Made by a program: the position numbers and the translations under genes. This document shows positions 32,244 to 41,047 of a stretch of DNA of 55,945 nucleotides, one piece after another. The DNA lies in the NCBI GenBank assembly GCA_023245775.1, contig JAHFJR010000005.1, forward strand, positions 1 to 55,945. The letters run 5' to 3'. The stretch is from Candidatus Peribacteria bacterium. Its GTDB lineage: Bacteria > Patescibacteriota > Gracilibacteria > Peribacterales > Peribacteraceae. Position 1 is the first letter of the stretch. Every line of letters begins with the position of its first letter. The notes beneath the pieces are model-generated. The model was not told the origin of the DNA and ran no database searches. It saw only the letters and a program-made list of their open reading frames with translations.

Positions 32244-34007
32244 TCACCGCTTCGGCAACACCTCCAGCGGATTCAAATGCTGCCCGTCCTTCATCATCTC
32301 CAGATGCAAATGCGAACCCGTGGTCATCGGCCCCGCGCCATGCGAGCCAGGCGCACCGCCCGTGAGTCCGATAATCTGGCCGAAGAGCACGCGATCCCCT
32401 GCCTTCACAAACGATGCCGACACATGACCATAGAGCGACGCGTAGCCGTTCTGATGACCCACGAGAATGTAACTGTATCCCATCACACCACCATCCTTCA
32501 CGGCGTAGACAATCCCTTCAGAGACAACACGGATCGGCGTTGCCTGGGGCACGGCGATATCGATTGCGCGGTGCGGAACATGGAACACAGCCTCGTAGTC
32601 AGGGTCGAGGTACCCCGCTGTGATCGTACCAACGACAGGCCACACAAACATCGGCGGCAGTCCCTCAAGGCCCGAACTGCTCTCCGCCGCGGAGAGTTCG
32701 GCTTCCTTGGCACGAATCTGCGTGGCAAGAGATGCGAGCTGTAACGTGGCATCCGCGATCTGAACAGCGAAATCTCTTCGAGCCCCATCCGCTTCGGATG
32801 CAGAACGTTTCTTCTGCACGTAGTCACGAGCAAGTTCTTCTGGCACGCCCTCTCGCATCAAGGTCAATTGTTCCTTGAGGAGAGCAATCTGCATCCGTTC
32901 CTTCTGCTCTGCATCGGACGAGAGCGTCGTACCGGAAGCGTCGCGGGGAAGCGCATCGTACTGTGTCTGCACATTCTGGAGGAGAAGCGCATCCTCTTCG
33001 ATACGCTTGTAGAGTTTCTTGTCAGTATTCCGCAACTGCATGGTCAGTGAGAACGCGCGCAGTGCCGCATCCTGGAGGAAGCTCATGGCTTGGTCCTTGC
33101 GTTCGTACACCGTCTTCTTTTCCTGCAATGCCTGCAACAGAGAATGGAGCTCGGCGAGCTCCGCCCTTAGACCTGAGAGCTTTGCATCACGGAGTTCGCT
33201 ATTGATCTTCAGTAGGCTGGTCTGCATCGAGCGAATGCGTGCATTCGATTCCTCGGTCTCCTGCGATACGCGCTTCAGTTCCTCCTCATTGAGCTGCTTG
33301 ATCCGCCAACTGTTATCGATGAAGGTGGCATTCTGGTCCACGGTACTGCTGAGCTGTTGCCCCTGCGACTCGAGACCACCGAGCTCAGAACGAAGATCCT
33401 CTTGCACAGTCTGGAGACGTTCCTCAGCACGCTGAGCCTCGCTGACGAGCACGTTGATCTGCAGGGCAAAGCGCTGACGTGTCTTGAGGAGAGCGCTCTC
33501 GGCAAGCGACTCATCAATGCTGTCGCCAAGAGATCCACGGAGCAATCGTGTGAGCACGTTCCTTCCCGCAACAGGCCCATTCTCCGTGAGAGCGATGTGC
33601 TTGCTCGTCACATAGCGGACGAAGGAGACGATGTCGTCCTTCTGGCTTGCAGCAACAGCTTGGTAGAAGCCACGAGACTCCGATGCAGCATCCATCTGCT
33701 TCTGCAGGAGACCAATGAGATCCTTCTGATGGTCGATCTTCCCACGCAGATCACGTCGTGCATTCTTCGCCTCCTCCAACGTCCGTTTGGCGTCGGCCAC
33801 GCGCTGGTCGAAGTGCGCAAGATTCTCTTCGAGCACGGCGCGTCGTTTCCCTGTTTCGGCAGCCGTATGCCAGAGCTGGTCAAAGGCATCCTTGGTCTGT
33901 GCCAACTCCTCAGAATTCGCATGCGCAACAACGGACAAGGGTACGAGCACGCTGAGGCAGAGCAGACTCGAGACCGTTTTCCTGCAGAGATGTTGGCCGA
34001 AAGGCAT
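32244..34007 (-). CDS. M23-family peptidase with coiled coil (EnvC/CwlO-like)
   Basis: A 587-residue exported protein. Signal peptide (about 11-30, LLCLSVLVPLSVVAHA), long coiled coil (about 35-430, e.g. EENLAHFDQRVADAKRTLEEA) and a C-terminal LytM/M23 metallopeptidase. The zinc motif is intact: HRAIDIAVP (H-x3-D) and GSHLHLEM (HxH). Such proteins cut peptidoglycan cross-bridges or regulate amidases at the division site, with the coiled coil as control arm. ATG 34007 follows TATACT by 6 nt and gives the signal peptide; the frame runs further upstream without support. It is divergent from ruvA. Confidence 0.92.
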   Translation of the reverse strand: MPFGQHLCRKTVSSLLCLSVLVPLSVVAHANSEELAQTKDAFDQLWHTAAETGKRRAVLEENLAHFDQRVADAKRTLEEAKNARRDLRGKIDHQKDLIGLLQKQMDAASESRGFYQAVAASQKDDIVSFVRYVTSKHIALTENGPVAGRNVLTRLLRGSLGDSIDESLAESALLKTRQRFALQINVLVSEAQRAEERLQTVQEDLRSELGGLESQGQQLSSTVDQNATFIDNSWRIKQLNEEELKRVSQETEESNARIRSMQTSLLKINSELRDAKLSGLRAELAELHSLLQALQEKKTVYERKDQAMSFLQDAALRAFSLTMQLRNTDKKLYKRIEEDALLLQNVQTQYDALPRDASGTTLSSDAEQKERMQIALLKEQLTLMREGVPEELARDYVQKKRSASEADGARRDFAVQIADATLQLASLATQIRAKEAELSAAESSSGLEGLPPMFVWPVVGTITAGYLDPDYEAVFHVPHRAIDIAVPQATPIRVVSEGIVYAVKDGGVMGYSYILVGHQNGYASLYGHVSASFVKAGDRVLFGQIIGLTGGAPGSHGAGPMTTGSHLHLEMMKDGQHLNPLEVLPKR

Positions 34008-34013
34008 CAGGCC

Positions 34014-34019
34014 AGTATA
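34014..34019 (-). promoter_or_regulatory. -10 element of the M23 peptidase gene
   Basis: Minus-strand TATACT, GGCCTG (6 nt), ATG 34007. Confidence 0.72.
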
Positions 34020-34040
34020 GCAGAAAAAGGGTCTTCCTGC

Positions 34041-34046
34041 TACACT
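34041..34046 (+). promoter_or_regulatory. -10 element of ruvA
   Basis: TACACT, CTCCTC (6 nt), ATG 34053. Only 21 nt separate it from the divergent -10 at 34014-34019. Confidence 0.72.
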
Positions 34047-34052
34047 CTCCTC

Positions 34053-34637
34053 ATGTTCTACGCATTGACCGGAACGGTGAAAAAACTCCCTCTCGTGCAG
34101 GTGGCGGTGGACGTATCGGGGGTGTCGTACTTGCTCTCCGTCCCCCACAGCGTCTGGGACCGGCTGAGGGATGGCTCGCGGGAAACACTCATCATCCACA
34201 CCTTCGTTCGCGAAGATCGACTAGAACTCTTCGGCTTCTCGATGCCCGAGGAACGCTCCCTCTTCGTCGAACTCCTGAATATCTCTGGCATCGGGCCAAA
34301 GATCGCACTCGAACTCTGTTCCATCCCCATGCATATGCTCGTAGAAGTAGCACACACAGACAACATTGGAGCACTGACAGCGATCAAAGGCATCGGCAGA
34401 AAAACCGCGGAAAAGCTCCTCGTGGATCTCAAATCACTCTTCGAAAAACATCCGGAGTGGATCACGCTGCAGAGGAGCAACGCAACAGGAAGTCCAGCCA
34501 ATTTCGACGCGGATGCGATCGCTGCACTCACCTCTCTCGGGTACGATCAGGGCACCGTTCTCTCGGCATTGAAGAGTATCCCACCGACATTGAAGAAAAC
34601 GGAGGAACGTGTGGCTGCAGCCCTACGTTCCCTCTGA
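34053..34637 (+). CDS. ruvA: Holliday junction DNA helicase subunit RuvA
   Basis: A 194-residue junction-binding protein that loads RuvB for branch migration in recombination and repair. N-terminal OB domain (MFYALTGTVKKL; HTFVREDRLELFGF), tandem helix-hairpin-helix motifs LLNISGIGPKIALEL and LTAIKGIGRKTAEKLLVDLK, and domain III at the end (IAALTSLGYDQGTVLSALK). The start at 34053 fits the family and lies 6 nt after TACACT; longer upstream frames are antisense to the M23 gene. Confidence 0.96.
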   Translation: MFYALTGTVKKLPLVQVAVDVSGVSYLLSVPHSVWDRLRDGSRETLIIHTFVREDRLELFGFSMPEERSLFVELLNISGIGPKIALELCSIPMHMLVEVAHTDNIGALTAIKGIGRKTAEKLLVDLKSLFEKHPEWITLQRSNATGSPANFDADAIAALTSLGYDQGTVLSALKSIPPTLKKTEERVAAALRSL

Positions 34638-34646
34638 TCCTCCTCA

Positions 34647-34677
34647 CCTTCCACCGTCCACTTTCCACCTTCCACTT
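34647..34677 (-). repeat. AAGTGGA heptamer array
   Basis: Minus strand: AAGTGGA, AGGTGGA, AAGTGGA, CGGTGGA, AGG. It fills most of the ruvA-pgi gap. Confidence 0.8.
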
Positions 34678-34683
34678 CTCCGG

Positions 34684-35967
34684 ATGCTCACCCTCGACAT
34701 CAAAGGCACACTCGCCAAAGTGATCACCCCAAGCCACGGGATCCCCGATCAGGAATTCTCGGGTGTGCGGTCGTCGATCCGTCGGTACACCGAAGAGTGG
34801 CTGAGCGAACGAGAGAGAGGTGACCATGCGTGGTCGATGCATCCCTACAACAAAGAGATGATCGCGGCCGTGCAAACGCTCGCAGACAGTGTGAAGACTG
34901 AACACATCCAAACCATCGTCTGGATCGGCATTGGTGGCTCGGGGCTGGGTCCAAAAGTCCTGCAGGAAATTTTTGAATCTCCGAGTACTCCAGCCTTCCT
35001 CGTCATCGATACCATCGACCCTACCGCACTCGATGCACATCTGCAGCTGATCGACTGGAAGAGTGCCCTCATCGTCGTCGTCAGCAAGTCGGGCTCCACA
35101 CTCGAGACCATGGCTGCCTTCTTCGCCTGCTTCGAGAAGCTGAAGAATGCTGTGAAGACGCGCCCTCATCATCGAGTCATTGCCATCACCGATCCCGAGG
35201 GTGGACCTCTCCGAGCTTTCGCAAAAGCACAGCAGATCCATACGCTGGCAATTCCTCCCAATGTTGGAGGTCGGTTCTGTATCTTCACCCCCGTTGGACT
35301 GCTCGCGCTTGCGCTCCTCAACGGAGACATAGGACAATTCGTACGCGGAGCCAAGGAGATGGACACGCACTGCCAAGAGATGACACTCTCACGCAATCCC
35401 GCAGCATCACTCGCAGCCGTCCAGTACCTGCTCGATACGCGCCGCGGATATCCGATCCGTGTCATCATGCCCTACGGCGACCGCCTGCACTCCATGGCAC
35501 GCTGGGAGCAGCAACTGCTGGCCGAAAGTCTCGGAAAATCAGATGGGTTCAACCCCATCCCCGTCGCCGCCATCGGAACCCAAGACCAACACTCGCTCCT
35601 GCAGCAGTGGATGGCAGGCCCGAGAAAATCGTGGCATCTGTTCCTACGGGAGGTCGATAAACAACGACTCGAAGTGCCTCGTTCCCTCCCCGATGCCTTC
35701 GCCTACATCAGCGGCAAAACCTTTGGTCAGCTCCTCGACGCCTGCTACGAGGGTACCAGTCAAGCCCTCACCTCCGCCAAACGTCCCCACGTCACCATCG
35801 CCCTGCAGCATCTCGACGAGTACCACATCGGACAGCTCTTCTTTCTCCTGATGACCGAAGTCGTCTACCTAGGGAAACTCTACCGCATCAACATCTATGG
35901 CCAACCAGCTGTGGAGATCGGCAAACAGATCACGAGGGGGATCCTATCGAAAGGACAAACGACATGA
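34684..35967 (+). CDS. pgi: glucose-6-phosphate isomerase
   Basis: A 427-residue enzyme interconverting glucose 6-phosphate and fructose 6-phosphate. SIS-type motifs: VWIGIGGSGLGPKVL, VVSKSGSTLETM, ITDPEGGPLRAFAK and the signature region PPNVGGRFCIFTPVG (Cys where most have Ser). Catalytic Glu/His regions appear in WEQQLLAESLGKSDGFNP and LDEYHIGQL. It is the short bacterial form. ATG 34684 follows a heptamer array without a recognisable -10 or Shine-Dalgarno sequence; it probably depends on ruvA transcription. Thioredoxin follows 35 nt downstream. Confidence 0.95.
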   Translation: MLTLDIKGTLAKVITPSHGIPDQEFSGVRSSIRRYTEEWLSERERGDHAWSMHPYNKEMIAAVQTLADSVKTEHIQTIVWIGIGGSGLGPKVLQEIFESPSTPAFLVIDTIDPTALDAHLQLIDWKSALIVVVSKSGSTLETMAAFFACFEKLKNAVKTRPHHRVIAITDPEGGPLRAFAKAQQIHTLAIPPNVGGRFCIFTPVGLLALALLNGDIGQFVRGAKEMDTHCQEMTLSRNPAASLAAVQYLLDTRRGYPIRVIMPYGDRLHSMARWEQQLLAESLGKSDGFNPIPVAAIGTQDQHSLLQQWMAGPRKSWHLFLREVDKQRLEVPRSLPDAFAYISGKTFGQLLDACYEGTSQALTSAKRPHVTIALQHLDEYHIGQLFFLLMTEVVYLGKLYRINIYGQPAVEIGKQITRGILSKGQTT

Positions 35968-36002
35968 GGTACACTCGGGACAATTCTTTACCTCAGACCA
36001 TC

Positions 36003-36323
36003 ATGGCCTCCCCCCTCCTCGACGCCGACTTCTCCACGAAAGTCCTGAAGTCTCCTCTTCCCGTTCTCGTGGACTTCTGGGCTCCCTGGTGCGGTCCATG
36101 CAAGGCGATGCTCCCCATTGTCGAGGCACTCACCGAGCAGTACGCAGGCAGAGTTGAGTTTTTCAAGATGAACGTGGATGAACAGAACGAGACGGCATCA
36201 ACATTCAGCGTGATGAGTATCCCCACCTTCATTCTCTTCAAGAACGGCGAAGCGAGGGACACGATCATCGGTGTCAAATCGAAGGAAGAAATCTCGAAGC
36301 ATCTCGATGCCCTCCTCATCTAA
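36003..36323 (+). CDS. trxA: thioredoxin
   Basis: A 106-residue cytosolic thioredoxin with active site WCGPC (29-33) after VLVDFWAP, the cis-Pro loop SIPTFILFKNGE and a normal helical C-terminus. It reduces protein disulfides, for example in ribonucleotide reductase. ATG 36003 is the family start; an in-frame ATG 13 codons upstream overlaps the pgi end and lies around TACACT (35972-35977), which may be its -10. A small membrane protein gene begins 4 nt after the stop. Confidence 0.95.
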   Translation: MASPLLDADFSTKVLKSPLPVLVDFWAPWCGPCKAMLPIVEALTEQYAGRVEFFKMNVDEQNETASTFSVMSIPTFILFKNGEARDTIIGVKSKEEISKHLDALLI

Positions 36324-36327
36324 GTCT

Positions 36328-36561
36328 ATGCAGTACTTCGGAAGTGCCATTGGTATCCTCTTCGCCTACTGTCTGGTCCGCTACCGTGAACCGATCGGCG
36401 GCATGATCGGTGACCCCGAGTGGGCAGGAAAAATCGGAGGAATCTACAACGTGCTCATCCTCTGCGGCGCTTTCATCTTCTTCTGGAGCCTCGCAACACT
36501 CACCGGCACCACCGACATCCTCTTCTCACCGATTCTGAGTCTCTTCAAAAGCAGTAGGTGA
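36328..36561 (+). CDS. small two-span membrane protein
   Basis: A 77-residue protein with two hydrophobic helices (FGSAIGILFAYCLV and IYNVLILCGAFIFFWSLATL). It starts 4 nt after the thioredoxin stop, so it is probably in the same transcript and could be a membrane partner, but no family was recognised. Its last 36 nt overlap the convergent nitroreductase gene. Confidence 0.7.
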   Translation: MQYFGSAIGILFAYCLVRYREPIGGMIGDPEWAGKIGGIYNVLILCGAFIFFWSLATLTGTTDILFSPILSLFKSSR

Positions 36562-37191
36562 CACATGTAGGAAGAACTGCTCCTTCGACAACCGCACTTT
36601 TTTCTGTGCGGCAAGCGGATCGTTCGCTACACGAAATCCAACAGGACACAGCGCTACGGTCGTGAGGTTCCTCTCCAGAAGGCCCAGATCCCTATCGACG
36701 TGCTCGGCATCAAACCCTTCCATCGGACACGCATCGATGCGCATCTGTGCCGCAGCGGAGAGGAGAAAACCGAGTGCGATGTACGCCTGCCTCTTCATCC
36801 ACTCTGCCAGTTGCTCCGACGTTCTTCCCTGCACGAAACCGATCATCATATCCCGAAAACCCTTCAGACTCTCGATGCTGACCCCCCGCTGCCGAGCGAT
36901 CTCCGAAACGTACGCTTCAACGTACGCTTCATCCAACGTCCGTCGCGCACAGATGGCAATCAGATGCGATGCGGACGTAATCTGTGGCTGATTCCACGCA
37001 TGTTCACTGATCTTGCTACGAAGAACTGGATCGGTGATGACGATACACCTGTACGGCTGTAGACCGTAGGAGGAGGCCGACAGCCGCAGAGCTTCAAGGA
37101 GATCATCGAGCTGTGCCTGTGATACTTTCTTCGAAGGATCAAATGTCTTCGTCGCATAACGCCAGTAGAGATTGTCGAGGTAGGTGGACAT
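36526..37191 (-). CDS. nitroreductase-family NAD(P)H oxidoreductase
   Basis: A 221-residue FMN flavoprotein of the nitroreductase superfamily (NfsB-like). N-terminus YLDNLYWRYATKTFDPSKKVS has the FMN-phosphate R-x-x-K/T-x-F pattern; LRLSASSYGLQPYRCIVI contacts FMN; AYIALGFLLSAAAQMRIDACPMEGFD and VALCPVGFRV are the conserved C-terminal parts. Its substrate (quinones, nitro compounds or enals) cannot be told. ATG 37191 matches the family start; the frame extends to 37371 without homology. Its 3' end overlaps the preceding convergent gene. Confidence 0.9.
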   Translation of the reverse strand: MSTYLDNLYWRYATKTFDPSKKVSQAQLDDLLEALRLSASSYGLQPYRCIVITDPVLRSKISEHAWNQPQITSASHLIAICARRTLDEAYVEAYVSEIARQRGVSIESLKGFRDMMIGFVQGRTSEQLAEWMKRQAYIALGFLLSAAAQMRIDACPMEGFDAEHVDRDLGLLERNLTTVALCPVGFRVANDPLAAQKKVRLSKEQFFLHVSPTAFEETQNR

Positions 37192-37375
37192 GCATGTGAT
37201 AGGGAAACGCAGAGAATCGTAGAGGAGCAACCTACCACAAGCAAAAACATTGATTATTTCAAGGTGAACGATGTGCCTGACGAGTATTGGAGGCAGCACC
37301 TTCGCCTTTTGCCATTTCCAAGCAGCACTTGTAGACTGCCGCTCGATCTCACACGCATCACCGATACCCACTCGT

Positions 37376-37493
<118 letters not shown>

Positions 37494-37686
37494 GACGTGG
37501 CGACGCAGTCGCTTTACGTCCCTGCGCGCGATCACGTGGCGCTGCCAACGAAAGTGACATCAACATCGACTTTTCGTTTATCTGAAGATCAAAAATCGGT
37601 TCGAGAAGAAACAACTCGAGCTGAAGGGCTTTCGTCGTGCACTCGTATCATTGCTGATCAACTTGGTATGATTATAATGCCAGCGT

Positions 37687-39027
37687 ATGCAGCTCAGCAT
37701 CCTCTTCTTTCTTCTCTACATCGCCGCTGTGGTAGTCATTGGTTGGATTGCATCAAGAAAAGAGACAGAAGAGGAGTTCATGATCGCAGATCGCAAAGTA
37801 GCTGGCCTGCAGCTTGCGGCTACGATGAGCGCGGGATTCTTCGATGGAGCAACGCTCTCCATCTACCTCGCCTACATCTATCAGTTCGGCCTTTCCGCTA
37901 TCTGGCTCTTCATCGGACTTGGATTGGGACTCTTTGTGTTACGACGATTTGCGACGCGAATTAAGCAGAAGGCGGATGAGCTCCGTGTCTACACGATGCC
38001 GGAGTACTTTTTTCGTACAATCGGGAGCAGAAGTGGATTGGCATATTCCGTCGTCCTCATCATCGCATTCTTCTGCTTCTTAGTCGTAAACCTCATCGTC
38101 AGTGGACAAGTACTCTCGGCAATTTTTCCGATACCGTATGCGCTCTCAGTTGCCATTGGTGGTGGCATTATTCTGATCTACCTGCTCCTTGCAGGTTTCA
38201 AAGCGGTGGTGCGAACCGACGTGTTCCAATTTATGGTCATGATATTCATGACCGTAACAGTTGCCGCTTACCTTTTTGGTAGAACCAGTATTCCGGCGGT
38301 GGAGTTGCAACTCATTGGAAGGATGGACGGAGGAACACTCATTGGATTCCTTGTGATAGGTATCTTCGGCGTTATGGTTCAGCCTGACCTTTGGCAACGA
38401 ATGATTGCAGCTCGTGATGTGAAAACGATGAAGCGCGGCCTCATCTACGGTGCATTCATGCTCCCTCTTCTCGCCCTGATTCTTAGCGTGATCGGACTTG
38501 TCACAAAACAACTGTTACCGAACATCGTGCCGGAGAAGGCACTGGTATCTGGCTTCTCGTCATTGCTTCCGATGGAATTCAAGGAACTTGGAATGGTGCT
38601 TCTCTATGCTGTGAGCTTGTCTTCCTCGGATACTCTTGCCTTCGTCGTGTCGTCCATCTTCACTCGCGATCTTCAGCAGCGCACACACCGCTTTAGCGAA
38701 GCATCGATGCGGCAGATGACGCGCTTCTTCATTGCTCTTTTCATCAGTATCGCTGTTGTTCTTGGAATTCTCTACCAAGACATTATTACGCTGGGTCTCT
38801 CGCTTGCGAGCCTCAGCCTTGCACTCTTCCCGCCAACCTTTGCCTCACTCTTCTGGAAGCTATCTGACCGCGCCGTGGCATGGAGCGTGGGACTTGCTGC
38901 TTTAAGCGTGGTACCTTTCCTTATCACAGGAACACTCACCCCCGAAACCTCGGTTACGCCACTCCCCGTATCACTTGTACTCTTGTTGATTTTTCAAGGC
39001 ATTGTTCGTTGGCGCGGACGGAATTGA
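37687..39027 (+). CDS. sodium:solute symporter family protein
   Basis: A 446-residue polytopic protein with about 12-13 membrane segments, of the SSS family that couples solute uptake to sodium. Supporting features: RKVAGLQLAATMSAGFFDGATL near TM2, YTMPEYFFRTIGSRSG, LLLAGFKAVVRTDVFQFMVM and the sodium-site Ser-rich segment LLYAVSLSSSDTLAFVVSSI. The substrate is not predictable. ATG 37687 follows TATAAT by 8 nt (37673-37678). It lies between tRNA-Ala and a 12-bp copy of that tRNA's 3' end. Confidence 0.9.
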   Translation: MQLSILFFLLYIAAVVVIGWIASRKETEEEFMIADRKVAGLQLAATMSAGFFDGATLSIYLAYIYQFGLSAIWLFIGLGLGLFVLRRFATRIKQKADELRVYTMPEYFFRTIGSRSGLAYSVVLIIAFFCFLVVNLIVSGQVLSAIFPIPYALSVAIGGGIILIYLLLAGFKAVVRTDVFQFMVMIFMTVTVAAYLFGRTSIPAVELQLIGRMDGGTLIGFLVIGIFGVMVQPDLWQRMIAARDVKTMKRGLIYGAFMLPLLALILSVIGLVTKQLLPNIVPEKALVSGFSSLLPMEFKELGMVLLYAVSLSSSDTLAFVVSSIFTRDLQQRTHRFSEASMRQMTRFFIALFISIAVVLGILYQDIITLGLSLASLSLALFPPTFASLFWKLSDRAVAWSVGLAALSVVPFLITGTLTPETSVTPLPVSLVLLLIFQGIVRWRGRN

Positions 39028-39055
39028 TGACCCAAGAATTCGAGATTGGTTCGTG

Positions 39056-39067
39056 CAGCTCCACCAC
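39056..39067 (+). repeat. tRNA-Ala 3'-end fragment (possible attachment-site remnant)
   Basis: CAGCTCCACCAC repeats exactly the tRNA-Ala end and next base (37441-37452); GGTTCG just upstream also matches the T loop. The two copies flank the symporter gene. Confidence 0.55.
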
Positions 39068-39159
39068 ACTTCGCTCTCATTCACTTCGTTCATGAGAGCT
39101 ACGCGTGGCGAGCCACTTACTCTCAAAGCGAAGTGTGCCCCGCTGAGCACCCCGAATGC

Positions 39160-39187
39160 TTTACAAATACTATAAATAGTGTATAAT
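39160..39187 (+). promoter_or_regulatory. promoter with a spacer palindrome (TTTACA-16-TATAAT)
   Basis: TTTACA 39160-39165, TATAAT 39182-39187. Between them lies ACTAT-AA-ATAGT (39169-39180), a possible operator for a repressor. Confidence 0.65.
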
Positions 39188-39220
39188 GGTTTCATTATAT
39201 CCACACCCACTCGTTCTTCT

Positions 39221-39790
39221 ATGAGCACCTCAACAAAAAAAATTGGTCTGACGCACATGCGTCTCTTCTCCATACTGGGAGGAATCGGACTTGTCGGTTA
39301 TGTCTCGATCTCGATGCACGCAAAAAATCTGCAGGGATCGGTTCAGGGCTCGTCATGTGAAGAAATATGCAGTCTCGTTCGAACGATGTGTCCTGAAGTC
39401 ACAGGCTACGTTTCCATGAAGCGTACGTGCGGTCAATGCCAAGACAATATCCTGAGGAATTGTATGGACCGCTGTTCAGGGGAAGTCGAAGGAGTATCTG
39501 AATGTACGGAAGCCTGTTTCGGTCCATATAGATTACAACCGATGCGCACGGATTGCGGTACGGGAGACGACTCCGCTGGAAGTACGACTGAGGACGCCAC
39601 TCGGGCAACCGTTGACGATGGCGGATTGGCAAATGATTCACCCGTAGGAACAGATGATGCGTCAACGATGAAAAGTGAGACGAAAACGGATGTATCGGGC
39701 AGTAACGACACAGCTGAAACGATGACCGATGCCACATCGACGAATGATCCCGCACAGGATCAATCCGAAAGTTCTCTGCTTGCAGAGTAA
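39221..39790 (+). CDS. membrane-anchored Cys-rich protein with acidic tail
   Basis: A 189-residue protein: one N-terminal membrane segment (about 14-32, SILGGIGLVGYVSISM), a Cys-rich region of about 60 residues (CEEICSLVRTMCPEV; CGQCQDNILRNCMDRC; CTEACFGPY) and a disordered acidic Ser/Thr/Asp/Glu tail. The ten or so Cys are probably disulfide-bonded outside the cell. Family unknown. ATG 39221 lies about 33 nt after a strong -10, with a leader but no clear Shine-Dalgarno sequence, unlike most neighbours. Confidence 0.7.
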   Translation: MSTSTKKIGLTHMRLFSILGGIGLVGYVSISMHAKNLQGSVQGSSCEEICSLVRTMCPEVTGYVSMKRTCGQCQDNILRNCMDRCSGEVEGVSECTEACFGPYRLQPMRTDCGTGDDSAGSTTEDATRATVDDGGLANDSPVGTDDASTMKSETKTDVSGSNDTAETMTDATSTNDPAQDQSESSLLAE

Positions 39791-39814
39791 TCAAAGTAAC
39801 CTTTTGAAAACGCC

Positions 39815-41014
39815 TCACGTCACGATCTCCAGAAGCCGCTTCTGTTCGACAGCAGACTGGATCTCGAGACCGAGGCGTTCCCCCGTACTCATCGATGTGC
39901 CGTAGAAATAGCCCGAGTACGGAGTGGCAGCAATGCCAGGTGAACCGGGGATCCGAAGTGAGACATCGAAGATGACGATATCCTCCTTTCCCTCCTCGGC
40001 AACAACGGCCCCCTGCAGCGCAAACGGTCCGATCATGCCCTTGCCTGCCCCTCGTAGCCCAGAGGGCAAAGTGGGGCCGCTCGGGTCGAGTTCCGGCGGT
40101 AATTCTCTCGTCGCCTTCACGAATTTCTCACCGAGATCGAACGCCTTCTCTAGGAGTGACTCCTTGACGGTACAGGCAATGTGTCCCGTCTCGATCATCT
40201 TGAAAGGAACATGTTTGAGCGCCGTGATCTGCTGATCGGCGGTCATGCGGAGAAACCCGTCCAGATTCGTCTGTCGTCGCGTATCCGTTCCAAGGAGCTC
40301 GAGTTCCTTGGTGAGCGGAGAGTAGAAGAAGTTGAAGTTGACGGGAGCTCCCACCACGAACTCTTCGATCGTCGCTTCACGCCAGTTCGAAGCCACTTTC
40401 CCCTCTTTCTCCAGCGATACACCCGTGTTCTGATACTCGGCATCGGAGGACACGACGAAGAACGCACGCTCGTAACTCCGCGTCGCCTCTGCAGCCTTCA
40501 CCATCACAGGCCGATCGATGTCCTTGGAACTCTTGAAGATCTTCGGGATGCGAATCCCTGCCTTCCTCAGAAGATCGTACTGATTGAAGGGTTGACCTGT
40601 GGCAAGTCGAGCCGAACCATCACGCTCCTCAAGCTTGAGGAGCGTCCTCGACCCGACGATCGGTACAGCAAAGTCATTCTCAACCTTCGAGAAATCATCG
40701 AAGTACACCCAGAAGTACCTATTATGAACAAAAATTGTATTCATCTTCTGAAGCTTCCTCTGGATCTCAGGCTGCAGAATATCCTGAAACTCAGCAACGG
40801 TGATGATCTCATCGATGCATCCGTGCACCCGCTCTCCGCGCACTCGCTTCTTGAATCGCTGATACGTGAGGTGTCTCCCCTTCTTGGCGACCACGACCGT
40901 CCGGAATCCATACTGAGAGACGCCATGACACACATCCAGCGCACTGTGTCCACCGAGCACACCGATCGTCAGCTTTTTGAGATCATAGCCTGCGAGGACG
41001 TCGGCAATGCTCAT
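39815..41014 (-). CDS. PurP-like ATP-grasp protein (diverged paralogue)
   Basis: A 399-residue ATP-grasp protein related to archaeal formate-dependent FAICAR synthetase PurP. It keeps GVLGGHSALDVCHGVSQYG at the N-terminus, NTIFVHNRYFWVYF in place of the usual PHGSF loop, LRKAGIRIPKIFKSSKDIDR PVMVKAAEA, and the C-terminal region FDVSLRIPGSPGIAATPYSG YFYG. The changed substrate loop (HNRYF) and insertions suggest another substrate or a subunit role, as with second PurP copies in some archaea. ATG 41014 lies 8 nt after TATACT (41023-41028). A canonical PurP is encoded at 52704. Confidence 0.8.
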   Translation of the reverse strand: MSIADVLAGYDLKKLTIGVLGGHSALDVCHGVSQYGFRTVVVAKKGRHLTYQRFKKRVRGERVHGCIDEIITVAEFQDILQPEIQRKLQKMNTIFVHNRYFWVYFDDFSKVENDFAVPIVGSRTLLKLEERDGSARLATGQPFNQYDLLRKAGIRIPKIFKSSKDIDRPVMVKAAEATRSYERAFFVVSSDAEYQNTGVSLEKEGKVASNWREATIEEFVVGAPVNFNFFYSPLTKELELLGTDTRRQTNLDGFLRMTADQQITALKHVPFKMIETGHIACTVKESLLEKAFDLGEKFVKATRELPPELDPSGPTLPSGLRGAGKGMIGPFALQGAVVAEEGKEDIVIFDVSLRIPGSPGIAATPYSGYFYGTSMSTGERLGLEIQSAVEQKRLLEIVT

Positions 41015-41047
41015 GGGAGAGGAGTATAGCGCGATGGTCAGAAAATA

